DNA of 64,000 nucleotides from Alistipes sp. (GTDB lineage: Bacteria > Bacteroidota > Bacteroidia > Bacteroidales > Rikenellaceae): assembly GCA_017555905.1 (NCBI GenBank), contig JAFZFP010000008.1:52341-116340 (forward strand), given 5' to 3'. Positions within the stretch are counted from its first letter, which is position 1. Each line of letters opens with the position of its first letter. This document shows, in pieces, positions 55,492-64,000 of the stretch. Below the pieces are notes generated by a model that was given only the letters and a program-made list of their open reading frames with translations, was not told the DNA's origin and made no database searches. The position numbers were made by a program, and so were the translations under genes.

Positions 55492-57258
55492 ATGAAAAGA
55501 GTTTTAGAGATAATTGTTTTAAGTGTGATTGTTGTGATTACCTCGTCTTGCAATATAGACGAGGTGATTACGACACCTATGCCCCCAAAGATCATCTTGG
55601 ATAACAACACGGGCGTATACACCGTAAAGGTTGGCTCAGAGATTATCATCTCGCCATCATACGATTCGGTGGAGGGCGCTACCTACAAGTGGAGTATGGA
55701 CAAGGAGGTTCTAAGCACCTCGTCATTCCTCAGGTATGTTGCTGAAACAGTGGGCAAATACTATATAACCCTAACCGTCACAACCGAGAGTGGCGAGGAT
55801 CGCGAAGAGATTCGTATCGACGTCATTGACTTGGAGATACCATCCATCTCCATCGCTGGCAACAAGAACCATACGGTTGCTGTAGGCACATCGGTAAAAC
55901 TATCGGCCTCAGTGCGTGAGACATCTATACCGACGACTATCGAGTGGCGTTTAAACGACCAAATCGTGGGTAGAGAGGAGTCATACACCTTCTTAGCCGA
56001 GAGCGTTGGCCTATACACCATCACCGCTACGGCCACCAACGAAGATGGCTCGCATAGCGACACGGTGGTAGTAGAGGTACTCAATGCCGAGGATATGCCC
56101 TTCGTATGGGAGTTCGCCAAAGAGGAGTACCATACCGTCGTAGGTCGCAAACTACTTCTAAAACCTACCGCCCTAAGTGACTTAGAGGGTGTTACATATA
56201 GTTGGCAGGTTGATACTCAAGAGGAGGTTTTAAGCGACCTCTCATACGCCATATTTAGCACAGATACCGCTGGCCAGTACACCATTACCGCTACAGCAAC
56301 AGCAATCAAGGGTGGTAGCGAGAGCGTCATCACCCATCACTTCAAGGTGATGGTCTTCGAGGATGGTCTCTACTACAGAGCAAAGAGTGCAAACTCCTTA
56401 GCCGACTGGAATAAGGTCTTGGACTATACCCCTGCCCCAGGTCAATTTATCAACGAGACCAAGACTGGTGGTTTTGATGGTAGCCAGATCACTCGCGAGG
56501 CCGCTATTGCCTATGCCGAGGCACGTATGTCGGAGCGAGATAGCAACGGCAACCCAAACCCTATTTGGGTATCACTCGGAGGCTTTGGCGGATATATCGT
56601 CGTAGGTTTCGACCACAGCATCGACAACTCGGGCAATTACGACTTTGTCATCCTCGGCAACTCCTTTAGTGGCTCGTCGGAGCCTGGTATCGTTTGGGTT
56701 ATGCAGGACGAGAATGGCAATGGCCTTGCCGATGATACGTGGTATGAATTGGCTGGCTCGGAGACGGGCAAGCCTGAGACTATTCAGGACTACGCAGTGA
56801 CCTACTACCGCCCTAATGCACCTAATATGGCTGTGCAGTGGACCGACAACCTCGGCAACAGCGGTCAGGTGGACTACCTCCAGCAGTTCCACCGTCAGGA
56901 GTACTACTACCCTCTCTGGATTGAGGAGGATAGTTACACCCTTCGAGGTACTTGTCTCGCCCCACGCAACTACGACGCCTCGGGTAATGGCACCTACTGG
57001 GTAAATGCCGAGTACGACTGGGGTTATGCCGACAACTTCAGCCCCGTAGATCGTGAGGGTCAGGGCGACAACGATGGCGCTACAGCAAACGCCAACCACT
57101 TCAAAATATCGAATGCCATAGATTGCGAGGGCGAGCCTATCGACCTCAGATACATCGACTTCGTTAAGGTGCAGTGCGGTGTAAATGCCAAGAGTGGCTG
57201 GTTGGGCGAGATCTCGACCGAGGTATTTGGTTTCTATGATTACAATATGACAAGGTAG
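55492..57258 (+). CDS. PKD/Ig-like surface lipoprotein of a B12 locus
   Basis: A 588-residue lipoprotein (lipobox ITSSC). Three PKD/Ig-like modules span about 35-290, each with patterns such as VGKYYITLTVTTESGEDREE and VGLYTITATATNEDGSHSD. The C-terminal 290 residues form a distinct domain with DENGNGLADDTWYELAG, a Ca-loop-like Asp/Asn motif, plus FSGSSEPGIVWVMQ and GYADNFSPVDREGQGDND. Similar proteins sit beside BtuG and BtuB in Bacteroidales B12 loci; their function has not been set, to my knowledge. It lies 3 nt after the BtuH-like gene and 1 nt before the BtuG-like gene, so it is co-transcribed under the riboswitch. Confidence 0.85.
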   Translation: MKRVLEIIVLSVIVVITSSCNIDEVITTPMPPKIILDNNTGVYTVKVGSEIIISPSYDSVEGATYKWSMDKEVLSTSSFLRYVAETVGKYYITLTVTTESGEDREEIRIDVIDLEIPSISIAGNKNHTVAVGTSVKLSASVRETSIPTTIEWRLNDQIVGREESYTFLAESVGLYTITATATNEDGSHSDTVVVEVLNAEDMPFVWEFAKEEYHTVVGRKLLLKPTALSDLEGVTYSWQVDTQEEVLSDLSYAIFSTDTAGQYTITATATAIKGGSESVITHHFKVMVFEDGLYYRAKSANSLADWNKVLDYTPAPGQFINETKTGGFDGSQITREAAIAYAEARMSERDSNGNPNPIWVSLGGFGGYIVVGFDHSIDNSGNYDFVILGNSFSGSSEPGIVWVMQDENGNGLADDTWYELAGSETGKPETIQDYAVTYYRPNAPNMAVQWTDNLGNSGQVDYLQQFHRQEYYYPLWIEEDSYTLRGTCLAPRNYDASGNGTYWVNAEYDWGYADNFSPVDREGQGDNDGATANANHFKISNAIDCEGEPIDLRYIDFVKVQCGVNAKSGWLGEISTEVFGFYDYNMTR

Positions 57259-57259
57259 T

Positions 57260-58330
57260 ATGGCAAGAATATTTGTTAGGTTGATACTTCTGGCTACCAC
57301 GTTGCTGACCACCTCCTGTATGAAGTGGGAGTATGGCATCGAGGAACCCTTCGACACATCTGCTTCGGGCAAGGGACTCTTCATCTGCAACGAGGGTAAC
57401 TTCCAATATGGCAATGCCACGCTCTCGTACTATGACCCCGCGACAAAGAGTGTGCAGAACGAGGTCTTCTACCGCTCTAACGCTATGAAACTCGGCGATG
57501 TAGCGCAGTCGATGATCATACGCAACGGCATAGGCTGGGTGGTGGTAAACAACTCACACGTCGTCTTTGCTATCGACATCAACACCTTCAAGGAGGTGGG
57601 ACGTATCACAAACCTAACATCGCCCCGTTATATACACTTCATATCTGACGACAAGGCCTACATCACGCAGATTTGGGATAACCGCATCTTTATAGTAAAC
57701 CCCAAGCGTTACGAGATTACGGGCTATATCGAGGTGCCTAATATGACTATGGAGCAGGGATCTACGGAGCAGATGGTGCAGTATGGCAAGTATCTATATG
57801 TAAACTGCTGGTCCTATCAGAACCGCATCATCAAGATTGATACAGAAACCGACCAAGTAGTCGATGAGCTTGTCGTAGGCATACAGCCCACCTCGCTTGT
57901 TATGGACTGCAATAATAAACTATGGACCGTGACCGATGGTGGCTACGAGGGCTCGCCATACGGACACGAGGCACCCTCGCTCTATCGCATAGATGCCGAG
58001 AGCTTTACCATCGAGCAGCAATTCAAGTTCAACTTCGGCGACTGGCCCTCGGAAGTGCAGCTCAACGGCACCAAGGACAAGATATACTGGCTCAATGACG
58101 ATGTATGGGAGATGGACGTTACGGCAGACCGCGTCCCCGTGCGCCCCTTCCTGCCCTACAACGGCACGCTATACTATGGACTTACCGTTTGTCCCCGCAC
58201 GGGCGATGTCTATATTGCTGACGCCATCGACTACGTACAGCAAGGTATGGTCTACCGCTACTCAAAGGATAGGGAGCTAATCGATAGTTTTTACGTAGGC
58301 ATCATCCCTGGTGCTTTTTGCTGGAAATAA
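57260..58330 (+). CDS. btuG: BtuG-like cobalamin-binding beta-propeller lipoprotein
   Basis: A 356-residue lipoprotein with lipobox LLTTSC. The chain is a run of about seven YncE-like blades (for example VVFAIDINTFKEVGRI, RIFIVNPKRYEITGYI, RIIKIDTETDQVVDEL and SLYRIDAESFTIEQQF). NEGNFQYGNATLSYYDP near residue 45 and GLTVCPRTGDVYIADAIDY near 315 match BtuG, the surface protein that binds cyanocobalamin with very high affinity and hands it to BtuB. It lies 1 nt after the PKD protein and 12 nt before the btuB-like gene. Confidence 0.9.
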   Translation: MARIFVRLILLATTLLTTSCMKWEYGIEEPFDTSASGKGLFICNEGNFQYGNATLSYYDPATKSVQNEVFYRSNAMKLGDVAQSMIIRNGIGWVVVNNSHVVFAIDINTFKEVGRITNLTSPRYIHFISDDKAYITQIWDNRIFIVNPKRYEITGYIEVPNMTMEQGSTEQMVQYGKYLYVNCWSYQNRIIKIDTETDQVVDELVVGIQPTSLVMDCNNKLWTVTDGGYEGSPYGHEAPSLYRIDAESFTIEQQFKFNFGDWPSEVQLNGTKDKIYWLNDDVWEMDVTADRVPVRPFLPYNGTLYYGLTVCPRTGDVYIADAIDYVQQGMVYRYSKDRELIDSFYVGIIPGAFCWK

Positions 58331-58342
58331 GGAGGTTAGACA

Positions 58343-60394
58343 ATGAGACGACTACTACTTTTCATCATCGGCATACTACTCTGGGGAGGGGCAACGGCTC
58401 AGGAACGCACCAAGCACGACTGGGTACGTGACGGCATCGACATCCCCGAAGTGGCAGTCTATGGCAACCGTCCAATCAAGGAGATAGGTACACAGCAGAC
58501 CAAGTTCGACTCCCTGGCCCTCAAGGAGAATATCGCACTCTCTATGGCAGATGTGCTAACCTTCAACTCCTCGATTTTCGTGAAGAGTTATGGTCGCGCC
58601 ACACTCTCAACGGTCTCATTCCGAGGTACTTCACCCTCACACACCCAGGTATCGTGGAACGGTATGAAGATAAACAACCCGATGCTGGGAATGACCGATT
58701 TCTCGATGATTCCATCCTACTTCATCGACGACGCCTCGTTGCTCCACGGTACATCCTCGGTGAATGAGACGGGAGGAGGTCTTGGTGGCGCAGTAAAACT
58801 CTCGACAAAACCAGCTCAGGCAGATGGCTTCGGCCTGCAATATATTCAAGGTATCGGCTCGTTCAAGACCTTTGACGAGTTTCTTCGCCTGACCTACGGC
58901 AACGACCACTGGCAGGTCTCTACTCGTGCCGTATACTCCTCATCTCCAAACGAATACAAATACCGCAACCACGACAAAAAGATAAACATCTACGACGAGG
59001 ATATGAACATCGTCGAGCAGTACTACCCCATCGAGCGCAACCGCAGTGGTTCGTACAAGGATCTGCACCTTCTGCAAGAGGTCTATTACAATACGGGCAA
59101 GGGCGACCGTCTCGGCCTAAATGCGTGGTACATCAACTCCAACCGCGAGTTAGCAATGCTCACCGTGGACCACGGTAGCGACACCGACTTCGACAACCGA
59201 CAGCGCGAGAAGACCTTCCGTGGAGTACTCTCGTGGGACCATATACGCGAGAGTTGGAAACTGAGCGCCAAGGGTGGCTACATCTATACCTGGATGGCTT
59301 ACGACTACAAGCGCGACGTGGGCAACGGCACAATGGCACATATGACACGCTCTCGTAGCCGCATAAACACCTTCTACGGACAGGTCGATGGCGAGTACTA
59401 CATTGGTAGCAAATGGCTATTTACGGCTAACCTCTCGCTCCACCAACATATCGTCGAGAGCGAGGACAAGAACATCGTGCGTCAGGATGGCAACAAGGCT
59501 ATCGTGGGCTACCGCAAGGGTCGCCCAGAACTATCTGGCTCTATATCAGCGAAGTGGCGACCTATCGACCGCTTTGGCGTGTCGATGGTACTCCGCGAAG
59601 AGATGTTTGGCACGGAGTGGACTCCCCTTATCCCCGCCCTCTTCGTAGATGGCGTGCTTTCGACCAAGGGCAACATCATCGCCAAGGCCTCCGTATCACG
59701 CAACTACCGCTTCCCTACCCTCAACGACCTCTACTTCCTCCCTGGTGGCAACCCCGACCTACGAAGTGAGAGTGGCTGGACCTACGATGGAGGTATCTCC
59801 TTTGCCGTAGGCAAGGAGGGCATCTACTCGTTGAGTGGCTCGGCAACGTGGTTTGAGTCCTTCATCAAGGATTGGATTATCTGGCTACCCACACCCAAGG
59901 GCTTCTTCTCGCCCGAAAACATCAAGGATGTACACGCCTACGGCGTAGAGTTAAAGGGCGACCTCAATGTAGCCCTCTCGAAGGAGTGGCAGTTGGGTCT
60001 CAATGGCACCTTCTCGTGGACCCCTTCGATAAATGTGGGAGAGCCACGCACCCCTGCCGACAAGTCGGTGGGTAAGCAGTTGCCATACGTGCCAGAACTC
60101 TCCTCAACGGTATCGGGAAGATTATCGTGGCGCGGATGGTCGTTCCACTACAAGTGGTGCTACTACTCCGAGCGATTCACGATGTCGTCGAACGACATAT
60201 CACTAACAGGAAAACTTCCGCCCTACTTTATGAGCAACATAGCCCTCGAGAAGAGCCTCCATTTCAAGTGGGCCGACCTCTCGCTTAAGGGTACCATAAA
60301 CAACCTCTTCAACGAGGAGTATCTCTCGGTTTTATCACGCCCAATGCCTGGCATCAACTTCGGAATTTTCATCGGCATAACGCCAAAGTGGTAG
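58343..60394 (+). CDS. btuB: TonB-dependent cobalamin receptor, BtuB-like
   Basis: A 683-residue outer-membrane receptor with a signal peptide (cleavage near GGATAQ). The plug domain (about 30-160) has MADVLTFNSSIFVKSYGRAT and SVNETGGGLGGAVKLSTKP; a 22-strand barrel follows, ending in an aromatic residue (ITPKW). There is no N-terminal carboxypeptidase-like extension. It imports cobalamin captured by the BtuG- and BtuH-like lipoproteins. It ends the operon at 60394, about 80 nt before the guaB promoter. Confidence 0.9.
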   Translation: MRRLLLFIIGILLWGGATAQERTKHDWVRDGIDIPEVAVYGNRPIKEIGTQQTKFDSLALKENIALSMADVLTFNSSIFVKSYGRATLSTVSFRGTSPSHTQVSWNGMKINNPMLGMTDFSMIPSYFIDDASLLHGTSSVNETGGGLGGAVKLSTKPAQADGFGLQYIQGIGSFKTFDEFLRLTYGNDHWQVSTRAVYSSSPNEYKYRNHDKKINIYDEDMNIVEQYYPIERNRSGSYKDLHLLQEVYYNTGKGDRLGLNAWYINSNRELAMLTVDHGSDTDFDNRQREKTFRGVLSWDHIRESWKLSAKGGYIYTWMAYDYKRDVGNGTMAHMTRSRSRINTFYGQVDGEYYIGSKWLFTANLSLHQHIVESEDKNIVRQDGNKAIVGYRKGRPELSGSISAKWRPIDRFGVSMVLREEMFGTEWTPLIPALFVDGVLSTKGNIIAKASVSRNYRFPTLNDLYFLPGGNPDLRSESGWTYDGGISFAVGKEGIYSLSGSATWFESFIKDWIIWLPTPKGFFSPENIKDVHAYGVELKGDLNVALSKEWQLGLNGTFSWTPSINVGEPRTPADKSVGKQLPYVPELSSTVSGRLSWRGWSFHYKWCYYSERFTMSSNDISLTGKLPPYFMSNIALEKSLHFKWADLSLKGTINNLFNEEYLSVLSRPMPGINFGIFIGITPKW

Positions 60395-60474
60395 CCCACA
60401 TCCCACTGGTAAGAGTTTTTTTTAGGGTTGTGCAATATTTTTTTACGTTTTTATTGATAAAAAGCGATTGCACA

Positions 60475-60506
60475 TTTGTCTTTGTGAGAAAATTTCACTA
60501 ATTTTG
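60475..60506 (+). promoter_or_regulatory. guaBA promoter
   Basis: TTTG (60475-60478), 20-nt spacer, TAATTTTG (60499-60506). The start would be near 60512, giving a leader of about 145 nt before the guaB ATG. Confidence 0.85.
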
Positions 60507-60537
60507 TGCGCAACATAAATACACTCCAAAGCATTCC

Positions 60538-60621
60538 TAAACGACCTACCTCTTGGAGGGTGCCTAATTGGGCTTCGGCTCGATGGAAAGTGGCACTTTT
60601 TTGGAAGGATTGGTAGGTTTA
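60538..60621 (+). ncRNA. Structured guaB leader, putative attenuator or riboswitch
   Basis: Three nested stems can be drawn: outer ACCTACC (60544-60550) with GGTAGGT (60612-60618); middle GTGCC (60560-60564) with GGCAC (60592-60596), extendable by G-U pairs; inner 7-bp stem 60567-60573 with 60578-60584 closed by a C(UUCG)G loop. The middle stem is followed by six T (60597-60602), as in an intrinsic terminator, and the outer stem spans it. It does not match the purine or PRPP/ppGpp classes that I know. It lies in the leader of the guanine nucleotide operon. Confidence 0.55.
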
Positions 60622-60657
60622 GAGGATGTGGCGGCTGAATAATAAAACCTGATAGCT

Positions 60658-62133
60658 ATGTCTTTTATTGATGAAAGGGTACTGCCAACAGGTCTCACAT
60701 TCGATGATGTGTTGCTCGTACCAGCCTATTCCGAGGTTCTGCCTCGTGAGGTATCGACAGTAGGTCGATTCTCTCGTAATATCACACTCAACATACCCAT
60801 TGTGTCTGCTGCTATGGATACAGTGACGGAGGCAACTCTCGCCATAGCCCTCGCTCGCGAAGGTGGTATAGGTGTGGTGCATAAGAATATGTCTATCGCT
60901 GCGCAGGCAGCACACGTGCGTCGTGTGAAGCGTGCTGAGAGCGGTATGATTTACGATCCTGTAACTATCCGCAAGGAGAACACCGTGGGCGATGCGCTCA
61001 ACCTTATGCAGGAGAACAAGATCGGTGGTATCCCTGTAGTTGATGACCAGGGTATGCTCATCGGTATCGTGACCAACCGTGACCTCCGCTTCCAGAGCGA
61101 TATGGAGCGTAAGATCGAGGAGGTTATGACCAAGGAGAATATCGTGACTACACACGAGACAGACCTCAAGTCTGCTGCCGAGGTATTGCTTGCAAATAAG
61201 ATTGAGAAACTCCCAGTTGTGGACAACAACGGCAAACTCATCGGCCTTATCACCTATCGTGACATCACCAAACTCAAGGACAACCCTAACGCTTGTAAAG
61301 ATGCTAAGGGTCGTCTCCGTGTTGCTGCAGGTATCGGCATCACCCCAGATGCTATGGACCGCGTAGCGGCATTGGTGGCTGAGGAGGTAGATGCTGTAGT
61401 TTTGGACTCTGCACACGGCCACACCAAGGGCGTTGTAGACCTTCTCCGCAAGATTAAGGAGACCTATCCTCACCTCGACGTTGTTGTGGGTAACATCGCA
61501 ACTGCTGAGGCTGCTAAATATCTTATCGAGAATGGTGCCGACGGTATCAAGGTAGGTATCGGTCCAGGCTCAATCTGTACTACACGTATCATCGCTGGTG
61601 TCGGCGTGCCACAGCTCTCGGCTATCTATGCTGCATCGACAGAGGCAAAGAAGGCGGGTGTGCCTATTATCGCTGACGGTGGCTTGCGCTACTCAGGCGA
61701 TATCGTCAAGGCTTTGGCTGCTGGTGGTAACTGCGTAATGGTGGGCTCTATGTTCGCTGGTACCGAGGAGTCTCCAGGCGAGACCATCATCTACAACGGC
61801 CGTAAGTTCAAGGCTTACCGTGGTATGGGTTCTATCGACGCTATGAAGGCTGGCTCGGCAGACCGCTACTTCCAGAAGGGCTCTGAGGGCAACATTATGA
61901 AACTCGTGCCAGAGGGTATCGTGGGCCGTGTTCCTTTCAAGGGCAAACTTGCTGAGACTGTTTACCAGCTCGTAGGTGGTATCCGTGCAGGTATGGGTTA
62001 CTGCGGTGCAAAGGATATCGAGACTTTGCAGCAGGCTCGCTTCATCCGCATCACTTCGAGCGGTGTGACCGAGAACCACCCACACGACATCACCATCACA
62101 AGTGAGACACCTAACTACTCACGCGGTGAGTAA
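60658..62133 (+). CDS. guaB: Inosine-5'-monophosphate dehydrogenase
   Basis: A 491-residue enzyme that oxidises IMP to XMP with NAD, the first committed step to GMP. Motifs: [17 protein letters not shown] at the N terminus, AAMDTVTE, tandem CBS domains (about 95-215), active-site loop [20 protein letters not shown] with the catalytic Cys, and [10 protein letters not shown]. It starts after a long structured leader, and guaA follows 30 nt after the stop. Confidence 0.97.
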   Translation: MSFIDERVLPTGLTFDDVLLVPAYSEVLPREVSTVGRFSRNITLNIPIVSAAMDTVTEATLAIALAREGGIGVVHKNMSIAAQAAHVRRVKRAESGMIYDPVTIRKENTVGDALNLMQENKIGGIPVVDDQGMLIGIVTNRDLRFQSDMERKIEEVMTKENIVTTHETDLKSAAEVLLANKIEKLPVVDNNGKLIGLITYRDITKLKDNPNACKDAKGRLRVAAGIGITPDAMDRVAALVAEEVDAVVLDSAHGHTKGVVDLLRKIKETYPHLDVVVGNIATAEAAKYLIENGADGIKVGIGPGSICTTRIIAGVGVPQLSAIYAASTEAKKAGVPIIADGGLRYSGDIVKALAAGGNCVMVGSMFAGTEESPGETIIYNGRKFKAYRGMGSIDAMKAGSADRYFQKGSEGNIMKLVPEGIVGRVPFKGKLAETVYQLVGGIRAGMGYCGAKDIETLQQARFIRITSSGVTENHPHDITITSETPNYSRGE

Positions 62134-62163
62134 CAAAATATGCCATAATCAAACAAAAGATTT

Positions 62164-63693
62164 ATGACAGAGAAAATTATAATCATAGATTTTGGATCAC
62201 AGTACACCCAGCTCATCGCACGTCGTATTCGTGAGATGCAGGTATATTGCGAGATCCACCCATTCAACAACCCTCCACAGCTCGACGAGAGCGTGCGAGG
62301 TGTAATCCTCTCGGGCTCACCTCGTTCAGTACGTGAGGAGGGTGCGCCACGCTTCAACCTCGATGCTATCAAGGGCAAGATGCCACTCTTGGGCGTATGC
62401 TACGGTGCGCAGTACCTCGCACACTTCTTCGGTGGCAAGGTAGAGGCCTCTCCAAGCCGCGAGTATGGTCGCGCACGTATGCAGGTTAAGGATGAGAACG
62501 ACCCACTTATGAAGTCGTTGTCTAAGGAGTCGCAGGTGTGGATGTCACACGGCGACACCATCACCACAATCCCTGAGGGCTACAACATCATCGCTTCAAC
62601 CGAGGATGTTGCCGTTGCTGCCTACCGCATCGCTGGCGAGCAGACTTGGGGTATCCAGTTCCACCCTGAGGTTTACCATAGCGAGGAGGGCTTCACAATG
62701 ATTCAGAACTTCGTTGTAGGCATCTGCGGTTGCGAGCAGTCGTGGACCCCTGCAAGTTTCGTGGAGAGCACCGTGGAGCAACTCAAGGCTCAGTTGGGCG
62801 ACGACAAGGTTGTCCTCGGCCTTTCGGGCGGTGTAGACTCATCGGTTGCTGCGATGTTGTTGCACAAGGCCATTGGCAAGAACCTCTACTGTATCTTCGT
62901 GGACTCAGGCCTCTTGCGTAAGGATGAGTTCTCTGAGGTGTTGGAGTCATACCGCGGTATGGGTCTCAACGTCAAGGGCGTTGATGCTTCGGAGAAGTTC
63001 TTGGGCGACTTGGCAGGTGTCACAGACCCTGAGACTAAGCGTAAGATTATCGGTAGAGACTTCGTCGAGGTCTTCGATGCTGAGGCACAGCAGTTGCAGG
63101 GCGTTAAGTGGCTTGGCCAGGGTACTATCTACCCTGACGTAGTGGAGTCAGCACAGGTGAACGGCACTGCCGTAGTCATCAAGTCACACCACAACGTAGG
63201 TGGTCTGCCAGAGAAGATGGGCCTCAAGGTTGTAGAGCCTTTGCGCCTCTTGTTCAAGGATGAGGTGCGACGTGTAGGTCGCTCTATGGGTATGAGCGAC
63301 AAACTTATCAACCGCCACCCATTCCCAGGTCCAGGTCTTGCAATCCGCATTCTTGGCGAGATCACTCGCGAGAAGGTGGAGATCTTGCAGAACGTAGATA
63401 AGATCTATCTCGACATCCTTCGTGAGACTGGTTGGTACGATAAGATTTGGCAGGCAGGTGCTATCTTGTTGCCTGTACAGAGCGTAGGCGTTATGGGCGA
63501 CGAGCGTACTTATGAGCGTTGCGTAGCCTTGCGTGCCGTGCAGTCTACTGATGGTATGACCGCCGACTGGGTACACATCCCATACGAGATTTTGGCTCGT
63601 CTCTCAAACGAGATTATTAATAAGGTACGTGGCGTAAACCGCGTAGTCTATGATATTTCGTCAAAGCCACCAGCAACAATTGAGTGGGAGTAA
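62164..63693 (+). CDS. guaA: GMP synthase (glutamine-hydrolysing)
   Basis: A 509-residue enzyme that aminates XMP to GMP with ATP and glutamine. The GATase class I domain has the catalytic Cys in [15 protein letters not shown] and His in QFHPEVYH; the ATP-pyrophosphatase domain has [15 protein letters not shown]; the C-terminal dimerisation domain ends KPPATIEWE. Together with guaB this gives the complete IMP-to-GMP branch. Confidence 0.97.
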   Translation: MTEKIIIIDFGSQYTQLIARRIREMQVYCEIHPFNNPPQLDESVRGVILSGSPRSVREEGAPRFNLDAIKGKMPLLGVCYGAQYLAHFFGGKVEASPSREYGRARMQVKDENDPLMKSLSKESQVWMSHGDTITTIPEGYNIIASTEDVAVAAYRIAGEQTWGIQFHPEVYHSEEGFTMIQNFVVGICGCEQSWTPASFVESTVEQLKAQLGDDKVVLGLSGGVDSSVAAMLLHKAIGKNLYCIFVDSGLLRKDEFSEVLESYRGMGLNVKGVDASEKFLGDLAGVTDPETKRKIIGRDFVEVFDAEAQQLQGVKWLGQGTIYPDVVESAQVNGTAVVIKSHHNVGGLPEKMGLKVVEPLRLLFKDEVRRVGRSMGMSDKLINRHPFPGPGLAIRILGEITREKVEILQNVDKIYLDILRETGWYDKIWQAGAILLPVQSVGVMGDERTYERCVALRAVQSTDGMTADWVHIPYEILARLSNEIINKVRGVNRVVYDISSKPPATIEWE

Positions 63694-63733
63694 TCCTTTG
63701 ATGTGATAAGGGGTCATTCTCGACCTCTCAATC

Positions 63734-63780
63734 ATTAGCCCGAATAGGAAATACGCCAAGTATGTCCTATCCGGGCTAAT
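63734..63780 (+). terminator. Large imperfect hairpin, possible guaBA terminator
   Basis: ATTAGCCCG (63734-63742) pairs with CGGGCTAAT (63772-63780), then ATAGGA with TCCTAT, then ATA with TAT, separated by single mismatches; the loop is CGCCAAG. No T run follows, so it may instead be an mRNA end-protecting or regulatory structure. Confidence 0.5.
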
Positions 63781-63965
63781 TTCATGTCGAGGCCAAGCCT
63801 ACCCCCCTCTGACATCAAACGTACCCACTCGCTACCCATCGGTAGTTTTTTCTTGTTAGTGCTACTGCTACACCACTCAGATGCTAAATAAGTCCTAACC
63901 AAATAATTTTCTGCCTAGGATTCTTGCTTTTTACTCTATATATTCTTGCAATGTCCCCCGTGAGT

Positions 63966-63997
63966 GTTGTTCGTTTCGGAAAATATTTTTAATTTTG
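63966..63997 (+). promoter_or_regulatory. Candidate promoter for a gene beyond the window
   Basis: GTTG (63966-63969), 20 nt, TAATTTTG (63990-63997). The -33 part is one base off TTTG. The gene it would serve lies outside. Confidence 0.5.
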
Positions 63998-64000
63998 TAG

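Larger units (their letters stand above)
63694..64000 (+). other. Intergenic stretch after guaA
   Basis: No protein gene was seen in these 307 nt. A large imperfect hairpin is at 63734-63780, and a possible promoter is at the right edge. CTCGAC (63719-63724) and GTCGAG (63786-63791) could close an outer stem around the hairpin. Confidence 0.6.

Noticed and set aside
56572-57420. Open frame of 282 codons on minus within the B12 operon
   Set aside because: Antisense to the PKD and BtuG-like genes and crosses their junction; no plausible product.
60619-61473. Open frame of 284 codons on minus, opposite guaB
   Set aside because: Antisense shadow of a certain enzyme gene.

Overview
The window comes from a chromosome of the order Bacteroidales. 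Evidence is the recurring TTTG-N19-21-TAnnTTTG promoter (sigma-ABfr type), a short RpoD ending in LKTYLG, SusC/BtuB-type TonB biology, DUF4988, DUF4465 and DUF5689 lipoproteins, a Porin_10 porin, and weak Shine-Dalgarno sequences. Balanced base composition and gene content would fit an Alistipes-like Rikenellaceae member, but genus is inference. No transposase, integrase, rRNA or CRISPR array was seen.

Layout. 1-5264: the end of a LytS-type sensor kinase and its LytTR regulator, then a Wza-like exporter, a Wzc-like tyrosine kinase and a small HAD protein. 5337-8995 (minus): lytic transglycosylase, porin, phosphatidylserine synthase. 9114-18364: manC, lon, a Kdo block (kdsB-kdsA-kdsD), a UbiD decarboxylase, a helix-hairpin-helix protein and rpsU. 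18465-23304: a DPP4-like peptidase, then proS, rpsT and tRNA-Glu on minus; the tRNA-Glu promoter probably also reads rpsT through a structured spacer. 23379-27226: a FecBCD/BtuFCD-type importer and tRNA-Pro, tRNA-Val and tRNA-Asn, each tRNA with its own promoter.

27373-34681 is accessory: a GH109-like lipoprotein paired with a NahK-like sugar kinase, a minus-strand group of poorly known genes (DUF5689, YwqG, Sel1-like, unknown), and a divergent cytoplasmic transglutaminase-like protein behind a promoter region with a 13-bp inverted repeat. 34685-39133 (minus) is a tightly overlapping recX-prmC-aroC-aroA-lptB operon. 39233-45874 holds recQ, rsmA, a second DUF5689 lipoprotein, a DUF5606 protein, an MscS channel and serB. 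45959-48141 is an AT-richer restriction-modification pair inserted before rpoD. 49279-53625 holds era, a large TPR protein and an MFS transporter.

53677-60394 is a vitamin B12 capture and uptake operon: promoter, cobalamin riboswitch, a BtuH-like lipoprotein with a collagen-like tract, a PKD/Ig-like surface lipoprotein, a BtuG-like beta-propeller and a BtuB receptor. 60475-63693 is guaB-guaA. Its roughly 145-nt leader has a canonical promoter and a nested hairpin followed by a T run, which looks like an undescribed attenuator or riboswitch. I consider this leader, the tRNA-Glu/rpsT spacer, the two-domain restriction enzyme and the inverted-repeat promoter region the best leads for new biology.
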